A DNA stretch of 64,000 nucleotides from Litchfieldia alkalitelluris (GCF_002019645.1 NZ_KV917374.1:2864696-2928695); one strand, 5' to 3'. Counted from the stretch's first letter, positions 27,777-36,426 are shown. Notes: generated by a model not told the origin, from the letters alone. Made by a program: numbers and translations.

Positions 27777-28610
27777 ATGTCGGAAAATATTGTTAGTGTT
27801 TCTTGGTTAAACGAAAATATCTCTTCTGAGAATATAAAGGTAATTGATTGTCGTTTTCATTTAACGGACCCAGTTCAAGGATTTAACGATTACCTTGAAG
27901 GACATATACCAGGTGCACTGTATTTTGATTTGAACAAGGATTTATCCAGTGAAGTTAAAGAACACGGTGGAAGACATCCTCTCCCTAATATCCAAGATTT
28001 TTCTGAAAAACTAGGCGCTGCTGGAATTACTTTTGAAACAACTGTAATAGCTTATGATGATCAAGCCGGTGCCTTTGCCTCGAGATTATGGTGGCTTCTT
28101 CGTTTCATAGGCCATAAAAAGGTTTTTGTGTTAGACGAGGGATATTCAGCTTGGATCAATAGTGGATTACCGATAACAAAAGAAATTCCACAATTTCAAA
28201 AGCTAGAATATATTCCTAATCAACAACAACATTTCGTTGCAAATGTAGAGGATGTAAAACAGAGCATACAGCAGAATAAGGGGTACATAATAGACTCTAG
28301 AGAAGCTATAAGATACAAAGGTATTGAAGAGCCTATTGATAACAAGGCTGGCCATATTCCAGGAGCAATTAATCATTTTTGGAAAGATGTTTTAGATAAT
28401 CAAAAATGGAAGAATAAGCAGCAACTTGAGGATTTGTTTACAGATCTTGATAAGGACAAAGAGGTTGTTGTCTACTGCGGATCTGGCGTTACAGCTTGTC
28501 CCAATGTACTTGCTTTAAATGAATTAGGATTTAAGAATGTACAGCTTTACCCAGGTAGTTGGAGTGATTGGATTACATATCCCGAAAACCCAATCAGAAC
28601 AATGAAGTGA
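27777..28610 (+). CDS. Sulfurtransferase with two rhodanese domains
   Basis: This 277-residue enzyme moves sulfane sulfur from thiosulfate or 3-mercaptopyruvate to a thiol acceptor. The N-terminal rhodanese domain lacks the catalytic cysteine (YDDQAGAFASRLWW). The C-terminal domain has it, C234, in VVYCGSGVTACPN. CGSGVT is closer to 3-mercaptopyruvate sulfurtransferase (CGTGVT/CGSGVT) than to CRKGVT thiosulfate enzymes. The ATG at 27777 follows GGGGAAGG; an upstream GTG is less likely. Confidence 0.9.
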   Translation: MSENIVSVSWLNENISSENIKVIDCRFHLTDPVQGFNDYLEGHIPGALYFDLNKDLSSEVKEHGGRHPLPNIQDFSEKLGAAGITFETTVIAYDDQAGAFASRLWWLLRFIGHKKVFVLDEGYSAWINSGLPITKEIPQFQKLEYIPNQQQHFVANVEDVKQSIQQNKGYIIDSREAIRYKGIEEPIDNKAGHIPGAINHFWKDVLDNQKWKNKQQLEDLFTDLDKDKEVVVYCGSGVTACPNVLALNELGFKNVQLYPGSWSDWITYPENPIRTMK

Positions 28611-28727
28611 TAATTCGCAGAAAGTTTTTCCTATGGTAAAAAATATGTAAAAAGGTAATTACATAATTTAACCGCTGATCTCAGATGATAATCATAAATA
28701 CGGTAAATTCGAAAGGATGAATTTGAG

Positions 28728-28862
28728 ATGGCAGAAGAAAGCAAAAAAAAAGCAAAAGTAGCAGATTTGACAGATGAAATAGAGAATAAAGAGTTAAAAC
28801 GTGATTTCGCTTTATATTCTGAGGTGGAAACCGAGAAAATGATGACTGAAAAAAATAAATAG
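28728..28862 (+). CDS. 44-residue charged small protein
   Basis: The protein MAEESKKKAKVADLTDEIEN... is strongly charged and probably helical, with no hydrophobic segment. GAAAGGATGA lies before the ATG and a terminator follows directly. The high Lys/Glu content is like many spore or nucleoid small proteins, but no family is recognised. Confidence 0.65.
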   Translation: MAEESKKKAKVADLTDEIENKELKRDFALYSEVETEKMMTEKNK

Positions 28863-28871
28863 ATTAGAATC

Positions 28872-28901
28872 CACTAGGTGTATTTTCCCTAGTGTTTTTT
28901 T
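28872..28901 (+). terminator. Rho-independent terminator
   Basis: CACTAGG/CCTAGTG stem with a 9-base loop is followed by seven T residues. Confidence 0.85.
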
Positions 28902-28926
28902 AGTTTTTACAGAGGTTTATGTCCTT

Positions 28927-29028
28927 TTACGCTTGTTGGCGCTCAAACGCAGTATCTTTAGCTTCTGTTTTATCCGTATCGGTAGGTAAGTGGCCTGCAT
29001 TTCTTATATGTTCTTTCACCAACCACAT
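28927..29028 (-). CDS. Possible 33-residue protein divergent from ypcP
   Basis: The minus-strand frame MWLVKEHIRNAGHLPTDTDK continues TEAKDTAFERQQA and stops. It is hydrophilic and plausible in composition. No good Shine-Dalgarno site is visible before the ATG or the alternative GTG three codons in, and the ATG overlaps the ypcP promoter region. Uncertain. Confidence 0.3.
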   Translation of the reverse strand: MWLVKEHIRNAGHLPTDTDKTEAKDTAFERQQA

Positions 29029-29080
29029 ATGTTATAATAGTAAATGGTTTCTATTAAACTGATTGTTGAAAGGAGTCTAT

Positions 29081-29944
29081 ATGAGACATAATGTAATGTT
29101 AATAGACGGTATGGCACTATTATTTCGTTCTTTTTATGCCACTGCAATGAGTGGATATTTTATGATAAATAGTAAAGGTATTCCAACAAATGCAATTCAT
29201 GGCTTTATCAAACATATGATGACTGCAATACAAACCTATAATCCAAGTCATGTTGTATGCTGTTGGGATATGGGTAGTTCTACATTTCGAAATGAACTTT
29301 TTGATGAATACAAAGCTAATAGAGGAGAAGCTCCAATTGAGTTAATCCCACAATTCGATTTAGTAAAAGAAGTAGTAGAATCGTTTGATATTCCAAATGT
29401 AGGTCTAGTTGGTTATGAGGCAGATGATTGTATAGGGACGCTTGCTAGACTTTATAGTCATCAGGCAAATGTGATGATCTTAACAGGTGATCAAGATATA
29501 TTACAGTTAATTGATGAAAACATTTCAGTTTTATTATTGAAAAAAGGGTTTGGAAATTACCAGGAGTACACAAATGAAATTTTTATGACCGAAAAAGGAA
29601 TTACACCTAAACAAATGATCGATATAAAAGCACTAATGGGTGATAGTAGTGATAATTACCCTGGAGTTCGTGGAATAGGTGAAAAAACGGCGATGAAACT
29701 AATTCAGCAATACCAATCAATAGAGGGAATATTAGAAAACCTACATTCATTACCTAAAGGGCAGCAAACCAAAATTAGAGAGGATCTAGAGATGCTTCAC
29801 CTTTCAAGGAAGCTTGCTGAAATTAAATGTGATGTGCCTGTTTCTTGTGCACTAGAAGATGCATTGATTAAAATTAACAGTGAAAAAGTCCGGTCGAAAA
29901 TTACAGAACTTGAGTTTAAAGGGTTAAATCAATATATAAGCTAA
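29081..29944 (+). CDS. ypcP: YpcP, 5'-3' exonuclease of the Pol I N-domain type
   Basis: This flap/exonuclease of 287 residues processes RNA primers and DNA flaps. Metal-binding acidic motifs are LIDGMALLFRSF, YEADDCIGTLA, LTGDQDILQL and the helix-hairpin-helix region ALMGDSSDNYPGVRGIGEKTA. AAAGGAG lies just before the ATG at 29081, so the upstream ATG at 29063 is rejected. TATAAT at about 29033 is a likely -10. Length and location match B. subtilis YpcP. Confidence 0.95.
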   Translation: MRHNVMLIDGMALLFRSFYATAMSGYFMINSKGIPTNAIHGFIKHMMTAIQTYNPSHVVCCWDMGSSTFRNELFDEYKANRGEAPIELIPQFDLVKEVVESFDIPNVGLVGYEADDCIGTLARLYSHQANVMILTGDQDILQLIDENISVLLLKKGFGNYQEYTNEIFMTEKGITPKQMIDIKALMGDSSDNYPGVRGIGEKTAMKLIQQYQSIEGILENLHSLPKGQQTKIREDLEMLHLSRKLAEIKCDVPVSCALEDALIKINSEKVRSKITELEFKGLNQYIS

Positions 29945-29961
29945 TGATTGTTTCTCCAAAG

Positions 29962-29996
29962 AAAAAACAGATGAGATTTCTCTCGTCTGTTTTTTC
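29962..29996 (+). terminator. ypcP terminator
   Basis: AAAAAACAGATGAGA and TCTCGTCTGTTTTTT form a 15-bp stem (one wobble), ending in T residues. Confidence 0.9.
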
Positions 29997-30125
29997 TTTT
30001 AATAAGAATCTTTTGTATTGTGCTAATTACTACAGCTTCTAAAAAGTATGACACATAGGAAATAATTAGCGAAGGTTATCAGCTTTCTTCCTGTGTGCCT
30101 GAAATTAACCTTTAGTCAGCAGTTT

Positions 30126-30148
30126 GAAAAAGCTAATTTCGCTTTTTT
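30126..30148 (-). terminator. Terminator of the sspL-like gene
   Basis: On the minus strand AAAAAGC and GCTTTTT pair around GAAATTA immediately after the stop codon. Between here and the ypcP terminator (29997-30125) I see no gene. Confidence 0.6.
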
Positions 30149-30149
30149 C

Positions 30150-30290
30150 TTATATTTTTGTATTACTTTTCTTTGCACGTTGTTCCAATTCACTTTTAGG
30201 ATTCTCCGTTAATTCTGCATCTTGCCCATAGCCCTGTGGATTCACACCTGGTGCCTTTATACCACGGTTTTTACCTTGATGTTTTGCCAT
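30150..30290 (-). CDS. sspL: Small acid-soluble spore protein, SspL-like
   Basis: The 46-residue basic protein MAKHQGKNRGIKAPGVNPQG ends in NPKSELEQRAKKSNTKI. This matches the B. subtilis SspL tail (DPKTELEERAKKSNTK) as I recall it. GGAGGTG stands 7 bases before the ATG. Expression in the forespore is expected from the family. It is divergent from the next plus-strand gene. Confidence 0.85.
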   Translation of the reverse strand: MAKHQGKNRGIKAPGVNPQGYGQDAELTENPKSELEQRAKKSNTKI

Positions 30291-30389
30291 TATAATCACC
30301 TCCAAAACTTATTCTTTCCATCAATTGCAGTTATATGTTCTGTATAGAAAGCTAATAATACTTGGAAACTATAGTTGAGGTGAAGAGGA

Positions 30390-30851
30390 ATGAATAAAGG
30401 AATTTATACAGCGCTCGCTACAATCGGACTTGCCCAATTCTTGAAGATTCCAATCAAAAAAATGAAAACAGGTGTGTGGGATTGGGGTACTTTTGTGGAA
30501 ACGGGCGGAATGCCAAGCTCTCATTCAGCGGGTGTGTCTTCACTTGCTACCTTTGTTGCACTAAAACGTGGCCTTCCTACCATTGATTTTGCATTATCGA
30601 CCATATTTGGTCTTATTGTTATGTATGATGCACAAGGAATTCGTAGACAAACTGGAGAAATAACTTTAAAAGTTAATCAAATTGATGAGAAATTGGAAAG
30701 ATTGAAAGGGACTGAAGATCATCACTTTCATGATCAAAAAGAAAAGAGACTAAAAGAAATGCTTGGTCATCAACCCGAAGAAGTATTAGGTGGGGCACTT
30801 TTTGGTATGCTTACGGGAACACTTGGATATTTATTAACCAAAAAATCATAG
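30390..30851 (+). CDS. Divergent PAP2-family membrane protein (YuiD/DUF212-like)
   Basis: This 153-residue protein has three or four hydrophobic segments. It carries the DUF212 signature GGMPSSHSAGVSSLATFVAL, a phosphatase-like SxSHS motif, and VMYDAQGIRRQTG. The loop HHFHDQKEKRLKEMLGH is His-rich. The family is related to PAP2 phosphatases but substrates are unknown. AGGTGAAGAGGA precedes the ATG. Confidence 0.85.
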   Translation: MNKGIYTALATIGLAQFLKIPIKKMKTGVWDWGTFVETGGMPSSHSAGVSSLATFVALKRGLPTIDFALSTIFGLIVMYDAQGIRRQTGEITLKVNQIDEKLERLKGTEDHHFHDQKEKRLKEMLGHQPEEVLGGALFGMLTGTLGYLLTKKS

Positions 30852-30913
30852 TCATTCGACAAAAAATGCGTTAAAATGGAAACATCTATTCCATTTAGAG
30901 GATGATGAGAATT

Positions 30914-31192
30914 TTGGTGAAATCAGTGACAACCGTGAACGAATATCTTGATTATTTAACTTCAAAGGGCTTTCAGCTTGGTGAAGATGCATTGGGATTT
31001 ATTGCATTTGGACAGCATTATACAGGCTCAAGTGATGAACTTGTTAACACTGCGCTAGAAATTACTTTAAAGGCGCAAAAGGAATTTGATGGTAGCTTTT
31101 TTGTTTCTTTACTCGAGATGTTTAAAGAAAATCAAGTGACAAAAAGAAAAGAAGGACTACAAATAGCTTTTGAAAAAGGGATAATGAAATAA
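30914..31192 (+). CDS. Small protein, DUF6123-like
   Basis: This frame encodes about 92 residues, with VTTVNEYLDYLTSKGFQLGEDALGFIAFGQHYTGSS-type sequence split by helices. The start is uncertain. ATGs at 30902 and 30905 crowd the AGAGGA site (30897-30902), so the TTG at 30914 or the GTG at 30917 fits the spacing better. Assignment to DUF6123 is from memory. Its stop overlaps a strong hairpin shared with the converging permease gene. Confidence 0.65.
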   Translation: MVKSVTTVNEYLDYLTSKGFQLGEDALGFIAFGQHYTGSSDELVNTALEITLKAQKEFDGSFFVSLLEMFKENQVTKRKEGLQIAFEKGIMK

Positions 31193-31193
31193 A

Positions 31194-31230
31194 AAAATGT
31201 GTCTGATTATAGTTTCAGACACATTTTCAT
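31194..31230. terminator. Bidirectional terminator
   Basis: AAAATGTGTCTGA (31194-31206) and TCAGACACATTTT (31215-31227) form a 13-bp stem between convergent genes, with A/T runs on both sides. Confidence 0.85.
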
Positions 31231-31250
31231 TTTAGAATTTAGTTAGATTA

Positions 31251-32177
31251 TTAAAGTTCAATTTTTTCTTCAAAATTTTTTTTTCTTTTCAATAAAAATT
31301 TTTGAGGTAGTTCTGCCAAGAGCATTCCGATAAATATAAAAAGACATCCTAGAATAGCAATGATGGTAAGAGCTTCGTTAGCAGCCAAGATTCCAGTTAA
31401 CGCCGCAAAAACAGGTTCCATCGCGAAAATCAATGCAACACGGGTAGGGGTAGTGAACTTTTGAAATTTGGTTTGAATAAAAAATGCAATTGCCGTTGCT
31501 AGTAATGATGTGATAACAAGTGCAAAAACAACTTCGCCTTGCAAAATAGTCTGACGATCAAAAATGACTTGCCAATCTTCGAAAAGTATTGCGCTCACCG
31601 TACACAACAAAGCTACAGTAAATATTTGTGTTACAGTTAAAAGTAATGTAGGATAAAAAGAACTATATTTACCAGTGACAATAATGTGTAGTGCAAACGA
31701 GATGGCGCAGAAAAATACTAACAAATCTCCTTGATTTACTCCGAAAGAATCACCAATTGTTAAGAAGTATAATCCCACTGTTGCTACAATTACCCCAAGA
31801 ATAGCATTAGGCTTAGGTTTTTGTTTCAAGATGAACATCGCGAACAAAGGCACCAGGACTACAGACAATCCTGTAATAAAGCCTGCTTTAGAAGATGTTG
31901 TATATAGTAATCCAAATGTTTGTAATGCGTATCCGCCAAACAACCATAATCCCATGATTGCTCCAGACAACAGTTGCTTTTTATTTATCGCCCTAAATTG
32001 AGTACGGTAAAATAGTAGCAGCCAAGCAAGAAGAAAACAACCTGCTAAGAAAAACCTTAGTGCATTAAATGTTAATGGTTCTAAAAAAGAAATTGCATTC
32101 TGGACAATAACGAATGTTGATCCCCAAATAAATGCTACAAACAATAAACATAAATCCGCAATTATATTTTTTTTCAT
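31251..32177 (-). CDS. DMT-superfamily (EamA) permease
   Basis: This 308-residue inner-membrane transporter has ten predicted helices and two EamA repeats (LLFVAFIWGSTFVIVQNAI near the N terminus; VALIFAMEPVFAALTGILAANE in the second half). Likely cargo is a metabolite or amino acid, not defined by sequence. AGAGG lies 10 bases before the ATG. It starts 14 bases after the RNase H-like gene and is probably co-transcribed with it. Confidence 0.85.
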   Translation of the reverse strand: MKKNIIADLCLLFVAFIWGSTFVIVQNAISFLEPLTFNALRFFLAGCFLLAWLLLFYRTQFRAINKKQLLSGAIMGLWLFGGYALQTFGLLYTTSSKAGFITGLSVVLVPLFAMFILKQKPKPNAILGVIVATVGLYFLTIGDSFGVNQGDLLVFFCAISFALHIIVTGKYSSFYPTLLLTVTQIFTVALLCTVSAILFEDWQVIFDRQTILQGEVVFALVITSLLATAIAFFIQTKFQKFTTPTRVALIFAMEPVFAALTGILAANEALTIIAILGCLFIFIGMLLAELPQKFLLKRKKNFEEKIEL

Positions 32178-32191
32178 GTAGTATAAACCTC

Positions 32192-32584
32192 TTATTCTTT
32201 GTTTCTTATGATTGCTTCTCTTGCTAATTGATCTGCTACTTTGTTTTGACTACTTGGAATCCACTTTAAAAAGAATAAATCGAGCTTTTTCGAGTAATCT
32301 AATGCTTGTTGCAACAATGGTGCATATGTCTTGTTTTTTACATACTCTTTTTCTATGGCACGATCAACTAATTGAGAGTCTGTACGAAAAGATACAACTG
32401 TATAACCCTTCTCAATACAAATCTCAAGTCCTTTTAACAACGAATAATACTCAGCTTCATGGTTACTCATCTCACCTAAAGGAAATGAGTATTTTTCAAC
32501 AATTCCATTACCTTTTATAAAAACACCGGCACCAGATGGACCAGGGTCGCCGGCACTAGCGCCGTCAATGTACACCTCAATCAA
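32192..32584 (-). CDS. RNase HI-family protein (YpdQ-like)
   Basis: This is a 130-residue minimal RNase H fold. Acidic residues D7 (YIDGASAG), E45 (NHEAEYYSLLKGLE), D69 (FRTDSQLV) and D118 (NKVADQLA) match the DEDD set, so it is probably active on RNA/DNA hybrids or a related substrate. AAGGGGGA 8 bases before a TTG at 32584 sets the start; the longer frame from 32626 adds unrelated residues. It is divergent from a repeat array and a second RNase H-like gene. Confidence 0.8.
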   Translation of the reverse strand: MIEVYIDGASAGDPGPSGAGVFIKGNGIVEKYSFPLGEMSNHEAEYYSLLKGLEICIEKGYTVVSFRTDSQLVDRAIEKEYVKNKTYAPLLQQALDYSKKLDLFFLKWIPSSQNKVADQLAREAIIRNKE

Positions 32585-32674
32585 TTGCCATATCCCCCTT
32601 AAAAAAACTATAATGTAGTTTATCATATATTAAACATTCTAACCAAACTAAACTTTTTATAAATTGTATTTAGG

Positions 32675-33300
32675 AGGTGTCTACCCTGAAAAAAGAAAAA
32701 CGGAAGGCGCTCGATCATCGGCGACAGGCATAAGGCGAGACTGCTAGAAAGTTGCTCTTTAACCTTCTAGAAGGGTTGACTTAGACCTGAGAGCCGATAG
32801 CACCTGAAGCTAGACACTAAGCTAAGTATAATTTTTCCTACTCCATGGTGCTAATTTTAATTAGCATAGAGGTCTACCCTGAAAATAACTTTGGTTGTGG
32901 AGTTCCATGAGCTGCGATCCACTTGCGGGATACCGCGGGGTGGTCCGTGAGCCTCTTCGTCGCCAGGGGCTCATCTCCTGCGGGGTCTCACGAGACCACT
33001 GGATCCCGCAGGAGATGAGTGGCTCTCCGCTCATTCCACATTGAGGAGGAAACATTTTTTCATACACCATGGTGCGAAATACTTATTTAACATGGATGTC
33101 TACCCTGGAAATACCTTTGGTTTGCGATCCACCTGCTTCCGCGGGGTGGCCCGTGAGCCTCATATTCGCCAGGTACGGTCTCCTGCGGTTTCTCAGGAGA
33201 CCGCCAAATCCCCACAGGAGTCGTGTGGTTCTTCGCTCATTCCACACTAGGCAGTGCACGATTTTAATACTCCAGGGTGCAAATAATCACTTGCATAAAG
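32675..33300 (-). repeat. Composite repeat array in reverse orientation (L-A-L-A-L-B-L)
   Basis: In plus coordinates: B at about 32690-32820; A at 32900-33040; and a diverged, left-truncated A at 33123-33246 lacking the GAGTTCCATGAGC end. Motif L appears as GTCTACCCTGAAAA at 32679, 32874 and 33097, and as a worn copy to the right (CTCCAGGGTGCAAATAATCAC). All parts are inverted together relative to the 3-kb array. Frames inside are by-products. Confidence 0.9.
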
Positions 33301-33362
33301 AAAGTAGTATACCTAAGAAGGATTAATGGAAAAATGAAGTTAATGAGAGAGGAGGAAGTTAT

Positions 33363-34025
33363 ATGAAAGTAATGATAGAATGGATTTATAAAACACCAAA
33401 AAATATGGAGGTACTTCTTACCTCAGAAATGATGTTAGCTGCAGATGCATTAAAAATTTCAGATGATTTTGAAAGAACTGGTCGTGTCAAAGAGCTTCAT
33501 TTTTATGATGAACAACATCTAAAGTGGACAAAAAAAGAATTAACAAAGCTACTTAAAGAAATTGAAACCGAACCACAAAACATCGTTGCTTATTTTGATG
33601 GTGGGTTTGATCTTAATACAAATAAGGCAGGCTTAGGGTCGGCTATATATTATATACAAAATAATCGAGAGTATAGAGTCAGAGCCAATGAAGTATTTGA
33701 TGAATTAGAAACAAATAACGAAGCTGAGTATGCTGCATTTTGGTTTACGGTATTAAAGCTTGAAGAAATAGGTGTAAGACATACAAAGGTTACGTTTAAA
33801 GGCGATTCGCAGGTGGTTTTGAATCAACTTTCAGGAGATTGGCCATGTTTTGAAGATGTATTGAATAAATGGTTAGACCGAATAGAGGAAAAACTAAAGG
33901 AACTAGGTATACGACCTGAATATAGCCCAATCCCAAGAAAACAAAATTCAGAGACAGATAAACTAGCAACACAGGCGCTTGAGGGTGTAATTGTATCAAG
34001 TAAATTAGAAATAAATGGTAAGTAG
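33363..34025 (+). CDS. RNase H-like protein with N-terminal extension (YpeP-like)
   Basis: This 220-residue protein has an N-terminal part of about 70 residues, then an RNase H fold: D79 (AYFDGGFD), E122 (TNNEAEYAAF), D148 (FKGDSQVVLNQL) and D199 (SETDKLATQAL). The catalytic set is complete. GAGGAGGAAG precedes the ATG. With the shorter YpdQ-like gene on the other side of the repeat array, this mirrors the pair of RNase H-like genes in B. subtilis. Confidence 0.8.
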   Translation: MKVMIEWIYKTPKNMEVLLTSEMMLAADALKISDDFERTGRVKELHFYDEQHLKWTKKELTKLLKEIETEPQNIVAYFDGGFDLNTNKAGLGSAIYYIQNNREYRVRANEVFDELETNNEAEYAAFWFTVLKLEEIGVRHTKVTFKGDSQVVLNQLSGDWPCFEDVLNKWLDRIEEKLKELGIRPEYSPIPRKQNSETDKLATQALEGVIVSSKLEINGK

Positions 34026-34091
34026 ATAAGCCTAATCATCATAAACTAAACAAAAGATGATATATGATTAAGAAATAGGAGTTGAAATGTC

Positions 34092-34268
34092 ATGGATAAA
34101 AAGCAAATACTTGCGGAGGTTGGTGAATTACTTGATACATACTGTCAGGAATGCTTTGTAAGAGAACATCATCGGAAAGAATATAGTAAGTCATATGCGC
34201 AGGAATTCTGTATTAAGAAATGTACTGTAGGAGAGCTACTAAGAGAGTACGGAAAAAAACTTTCATAA
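34092..34268 (+). CDS. ypeQ: YpeQ, small zinc-finger protein
   Basis: This 58-residue protein has C18 and C21 (YCQEC), C40 and C44 (FCIKKC) and HH at 26-27, giving a probable zinc site. AGGAG lies 11 bases before the ATG. It follows the RNase H-like gene and precedes cspD as in B. subtilis. The family (DUF2602-like) has no known function. Confidence 0.8.
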   Translation: MDKKQILAEVGELLDTYCQECFVREHHRKEYSKSYAQEFCIKKCTVGELLREYGKKLS

Positions 34269-34384
34269 ATATTAATCCTTTTTTAATATATCATTCATGT
34301 GGAATAGACTTTGTTGCATAATCTTATTAATTTGCAAGAAAAAGTTAACCCAAGTTCGTTCTATGTTTCTTCAAATAATATCAT

Positions 34385-34420
34385 AACAAATAAAATAAGA
34401 GGCTGAATAACTCAGCCTCG
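34385..34420 (-). terminator. cspD terminator
   Basis: GAGGCTGA and TCAGCCTC (34399-34406 and 34412-34419) pair. On the minus strand the stem is followed by TTATTTTATTTG. Confidence 0.85.
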
Positions 34421-34456
34421 TGATAAGTGCAAACTATATAGAACCAAATTGGAGAA

Positions 34457-34657
34457 TTATAGTTTAACTACATTAGCGGCCTGTGGGCCACGATTTCCTT
34501 CTACAACCTCAAAAGAAACTTCTTGTCCTTCTTCAAGAGATTTAAATCCCTCACCTTGAATCGCAGAAAAATGTACGAATACATCATCTCCACCTTGAAC
34601 TTCAATAAACCCGTAGCCTTTTTCATTGTTAAACCATTTTACTTTACCGTTTTGCAT
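34457..34657 (-). CDS. cspD: Cold-shock protein CspD
   Basis: This 66-residue OB-fold RNA/ssDNA chaperone has RNP1 (KGYGFIEV) and RNP2 (VFVHFSAI). The start [17 protein letters not shown] and end [10 protein letters not shown] fit CspD rather than CspB or CspC. AGGAGG lies before the ATG. A 6-bp hairpin in its leader is listed separately. Confidence 0.93.
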   Translation of the reverse strand: MQNGKVKWFNNEKGYGFIEVQGGDDVFVHFSAIQGEGFKSLEEGQEVSFEVVEGNRGPQAANVVKL

Positions 34658-34678
34658 TAAATATTCCTCCTATTGCCT

Positions 34679-34693
34679 CCTAGCCAAGGGCTA
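34679..34693 (-). promoter_or_regulatory. Hairpin in the cspD leader
   Basis: CTAGCC-AAG-GGCTAG is a perfect stem in the 5' untranslated region, immediately before the cspD ribosome site. It could tune translation or stability with temperature, as leaders of cold-shock genes often do. The rest of 34694-34957 is AT-rich with no gene. Confidence 0.45.
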
Positions 34694-34957
34694 GTCTGTA
34701 AATTTTGAATCAGATAACTGAATATATCAACTATCTAAAGAGGTCAATGTCAAAGGTTGTAACTTTTCTATATATTCCGTTAAATGATGTCTTTAATATA
34801 TAATATGAAAACTTAGCGAGTCAATATCTCCTTGATTCTTTCTCATGAATTGTAAAATGATAATGATTTATTTTCGGAGATTGTCTATATTTTCATATAT
34901 TCCTTTCTAAAGACCAGTTTGATATAATTAATATTATGCTACTAGGAGTGTTTTTAT

Positions 34958-35866
34958 ATGATCGAGAAAAATAGTCATGTTTTTTCCATAACAAGTCATA
35001 ATTCATTAGAAGAAACCCCTTATATTGATGAATCCAGAGAAAGTTTAGTTGAAATTAGTCAGTACATAAATCACCTTTATAAAACTGTCAAGGAAACTGA
35101 CCAAATTCCTATCAAAGAGATAGAACAATATATCATTCCCTTAATATCCAAAGCTTCAACTTTTCCTCATTTATTTCAATTTTTTCACCACGATTACCCA
35201 TCTACAGAGTACATTTGTCGACACAACCTAGGCGTAACCATCGTCTCTACTATAATCGCAAAATGGCTGGATCTTTCGCTAAGAGATATCGAAAGAGTAG
35301 CAATGTCAGCATTATTGCGTGATATAGGCAATGTGAAAATTCCTTCGACGATTTTAAATAAACCTGGAAAACTTACAAAAACTGAATTTGAAATACTTAA
35401 AGAACATACGATCTTTGGACAACAGTTAATTTCTCAATCTGAAGGTGGTTATGAAGATATAGCTATTGTTGCATTACAGCACCATGAACGTGAAGGTGGA
35501 CAAGGTTATCCGTTTGGTTTAAGAAGTGAGCAAATTCATTTATTTTCTAAAATTGTTGCTATTGCAGATATATTTATGGCGATGTTATCCAAACGATCAT
35601 ATAAGGAAGCCAACCCGTTATTCCAAGTAATTAAGCAAATGCACCATGAAATGTACGGGAAATTGGCACCTGATATTGCAATTATATTTTTGAGGCGTAT
35701 CCTGGATTTACTAACTGGGCAGAAGGTTATTTTAAGTGACGGACAAACTGCTAAAATTATTATGATAAATAAATATCATTTATTTAAACCATTGATACAA
35801 ATCGGTGAAGAAATAATTGATCTAAGCATCCATCCAGAGCTAGAGATTGAAAGACTAATGGATTAA
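34958..35866 (+). CDS. HD-GYP-like protein with Arg replacing the HD histidine
   Basis: This 302-residue protein has an N-terminal helical region, an HD-GYP core at about 85-235 and a C-terminal beta-rich tail. H89, H150, H175, H176, E177, the GQGYP loop (181-185) and D204 are present. The expected HD pair reads R121-D122 (ALLRDIGNVKIP), and DIGK is DIGN. Loss of this metal ligand may alter or abolish cyclic-di-GMP hydrolysis. The gene stands alone. Confidence 0.85.
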   Translation: MIEKNSHVFSITSHNSLEETPYIDESRESLVEISQYINHLYKTVKETDQIPIKEIEQYIIPLISKASTFPHLFQFFHHDYPSTEYICRHNLGVTIVSTIIAKWLDLSLRDIERVAMSALLRDIGNVKIPSTILNKPGKLTKTEFEILKEHTIFGQQLISQSEGGYEDIAIVALQHHEREGGQGYPFGLRSEQIHLFSKIVAIADIFMAMLSKRSYKEANPLFQVIKQMHHEMYGKLAPDIAIIFLRRILDLLTGQKVILSDGQTAKIIMINKYHLFKPLIQIGEEIIDLSIHPELEIERLMD

Positions 35867-35955
35867 TAATTAAGTGAATTTCTACATTTTCATGTATTCC
35901 TTCTCATATATTAATTTATTAGATGTCTACTATACTATGTCTTGGGGGAAATTAG

Positions 35956-36216
35956 ATGCTACGTCATGAGGTACAGGGTAAAGAGATGATATTAAGATTT
36001 GCGCAAAGACTACTTCTTAATGACAGCGAAAAAGGACAGATTTATCGAAAAATACTAAGGTTTGAAGATGATTTAGTCACTTTAGAAGATGGTACAGCAA
36101 CAATTATACAAGTGGAAAACGGAAATCAAATCGTTTTAGAGGTTAATCAAGGTGAACTTGTTGTAGTAACTATTCAATATATTGTAAGTAAAGACCACTT
36201 TTTAGAAATTATTTAA
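35956..36216 (+). CDS. Small protein of unknown function
   Basis: The 86-residue protein MLRHEVQGKEMILRFAQRLL... has a helical first half and a beta-rich second half (DDLVTLEDGTATIIQVENGN). TTGGGGGAAA precedes the ATG. It lies 90 bases after the HD-GYP-like gene in the same direction and may share its transcript. No family recognised. Confidence 0.6.
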   Translation: MLRHEVQGKEMILRFAQRLLLNDSEKGQIYRKILRFEDDLVTLEDGTATIIQVENGNQIVLEVNQGELVVVTIQYIVSKDHFLEII

Positions 36217-36299
36217 TTAATAAAAGAATTAGAGTATAATAAAATCTCATATCAATCCAATATTGACTATTAATTATAGGAATATGTTTTTCAACAAAA

Positions 36300-36426
36300 G
36301 ACTCCCTCTTAAAGCTAAGAAAAGGTGCTAGTTAGCGGAGAGGGGGAGAAAGAAGTAGGTAGGTGGCAGATGCCAATACGTTACAAACAGAATGTACTTT
36401 TCATTTGAATTGGGCACCATTCTGTA
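36300..36426 (+). ncRNA. Candidate structured 5' leader of topB
   Basis: Three possible hairpins lie in a row. CTCCCTCT (36302-36309) with inner GCTAA pairs with TTAGC and AGAGGGGGAG (to 36348). GGCA-GA-TGCC lies at 36365-36374. CAGAATG (36388-36394) pairs with CATTCTG (36418-36424). The 250-base gap has no gene and the segment is more GC-rich than its flanks. It could be a cis-regulatory leader or a small RNA; no known class is recognised and no U tract follows. Confidence 0.35.

Noticed and set aside
28686-28705. Possible Fur box before the 44-residue gene (TGATAATCATAAATA)
   Set aside because: Only the left half matches; the right half has about four of seven positions.
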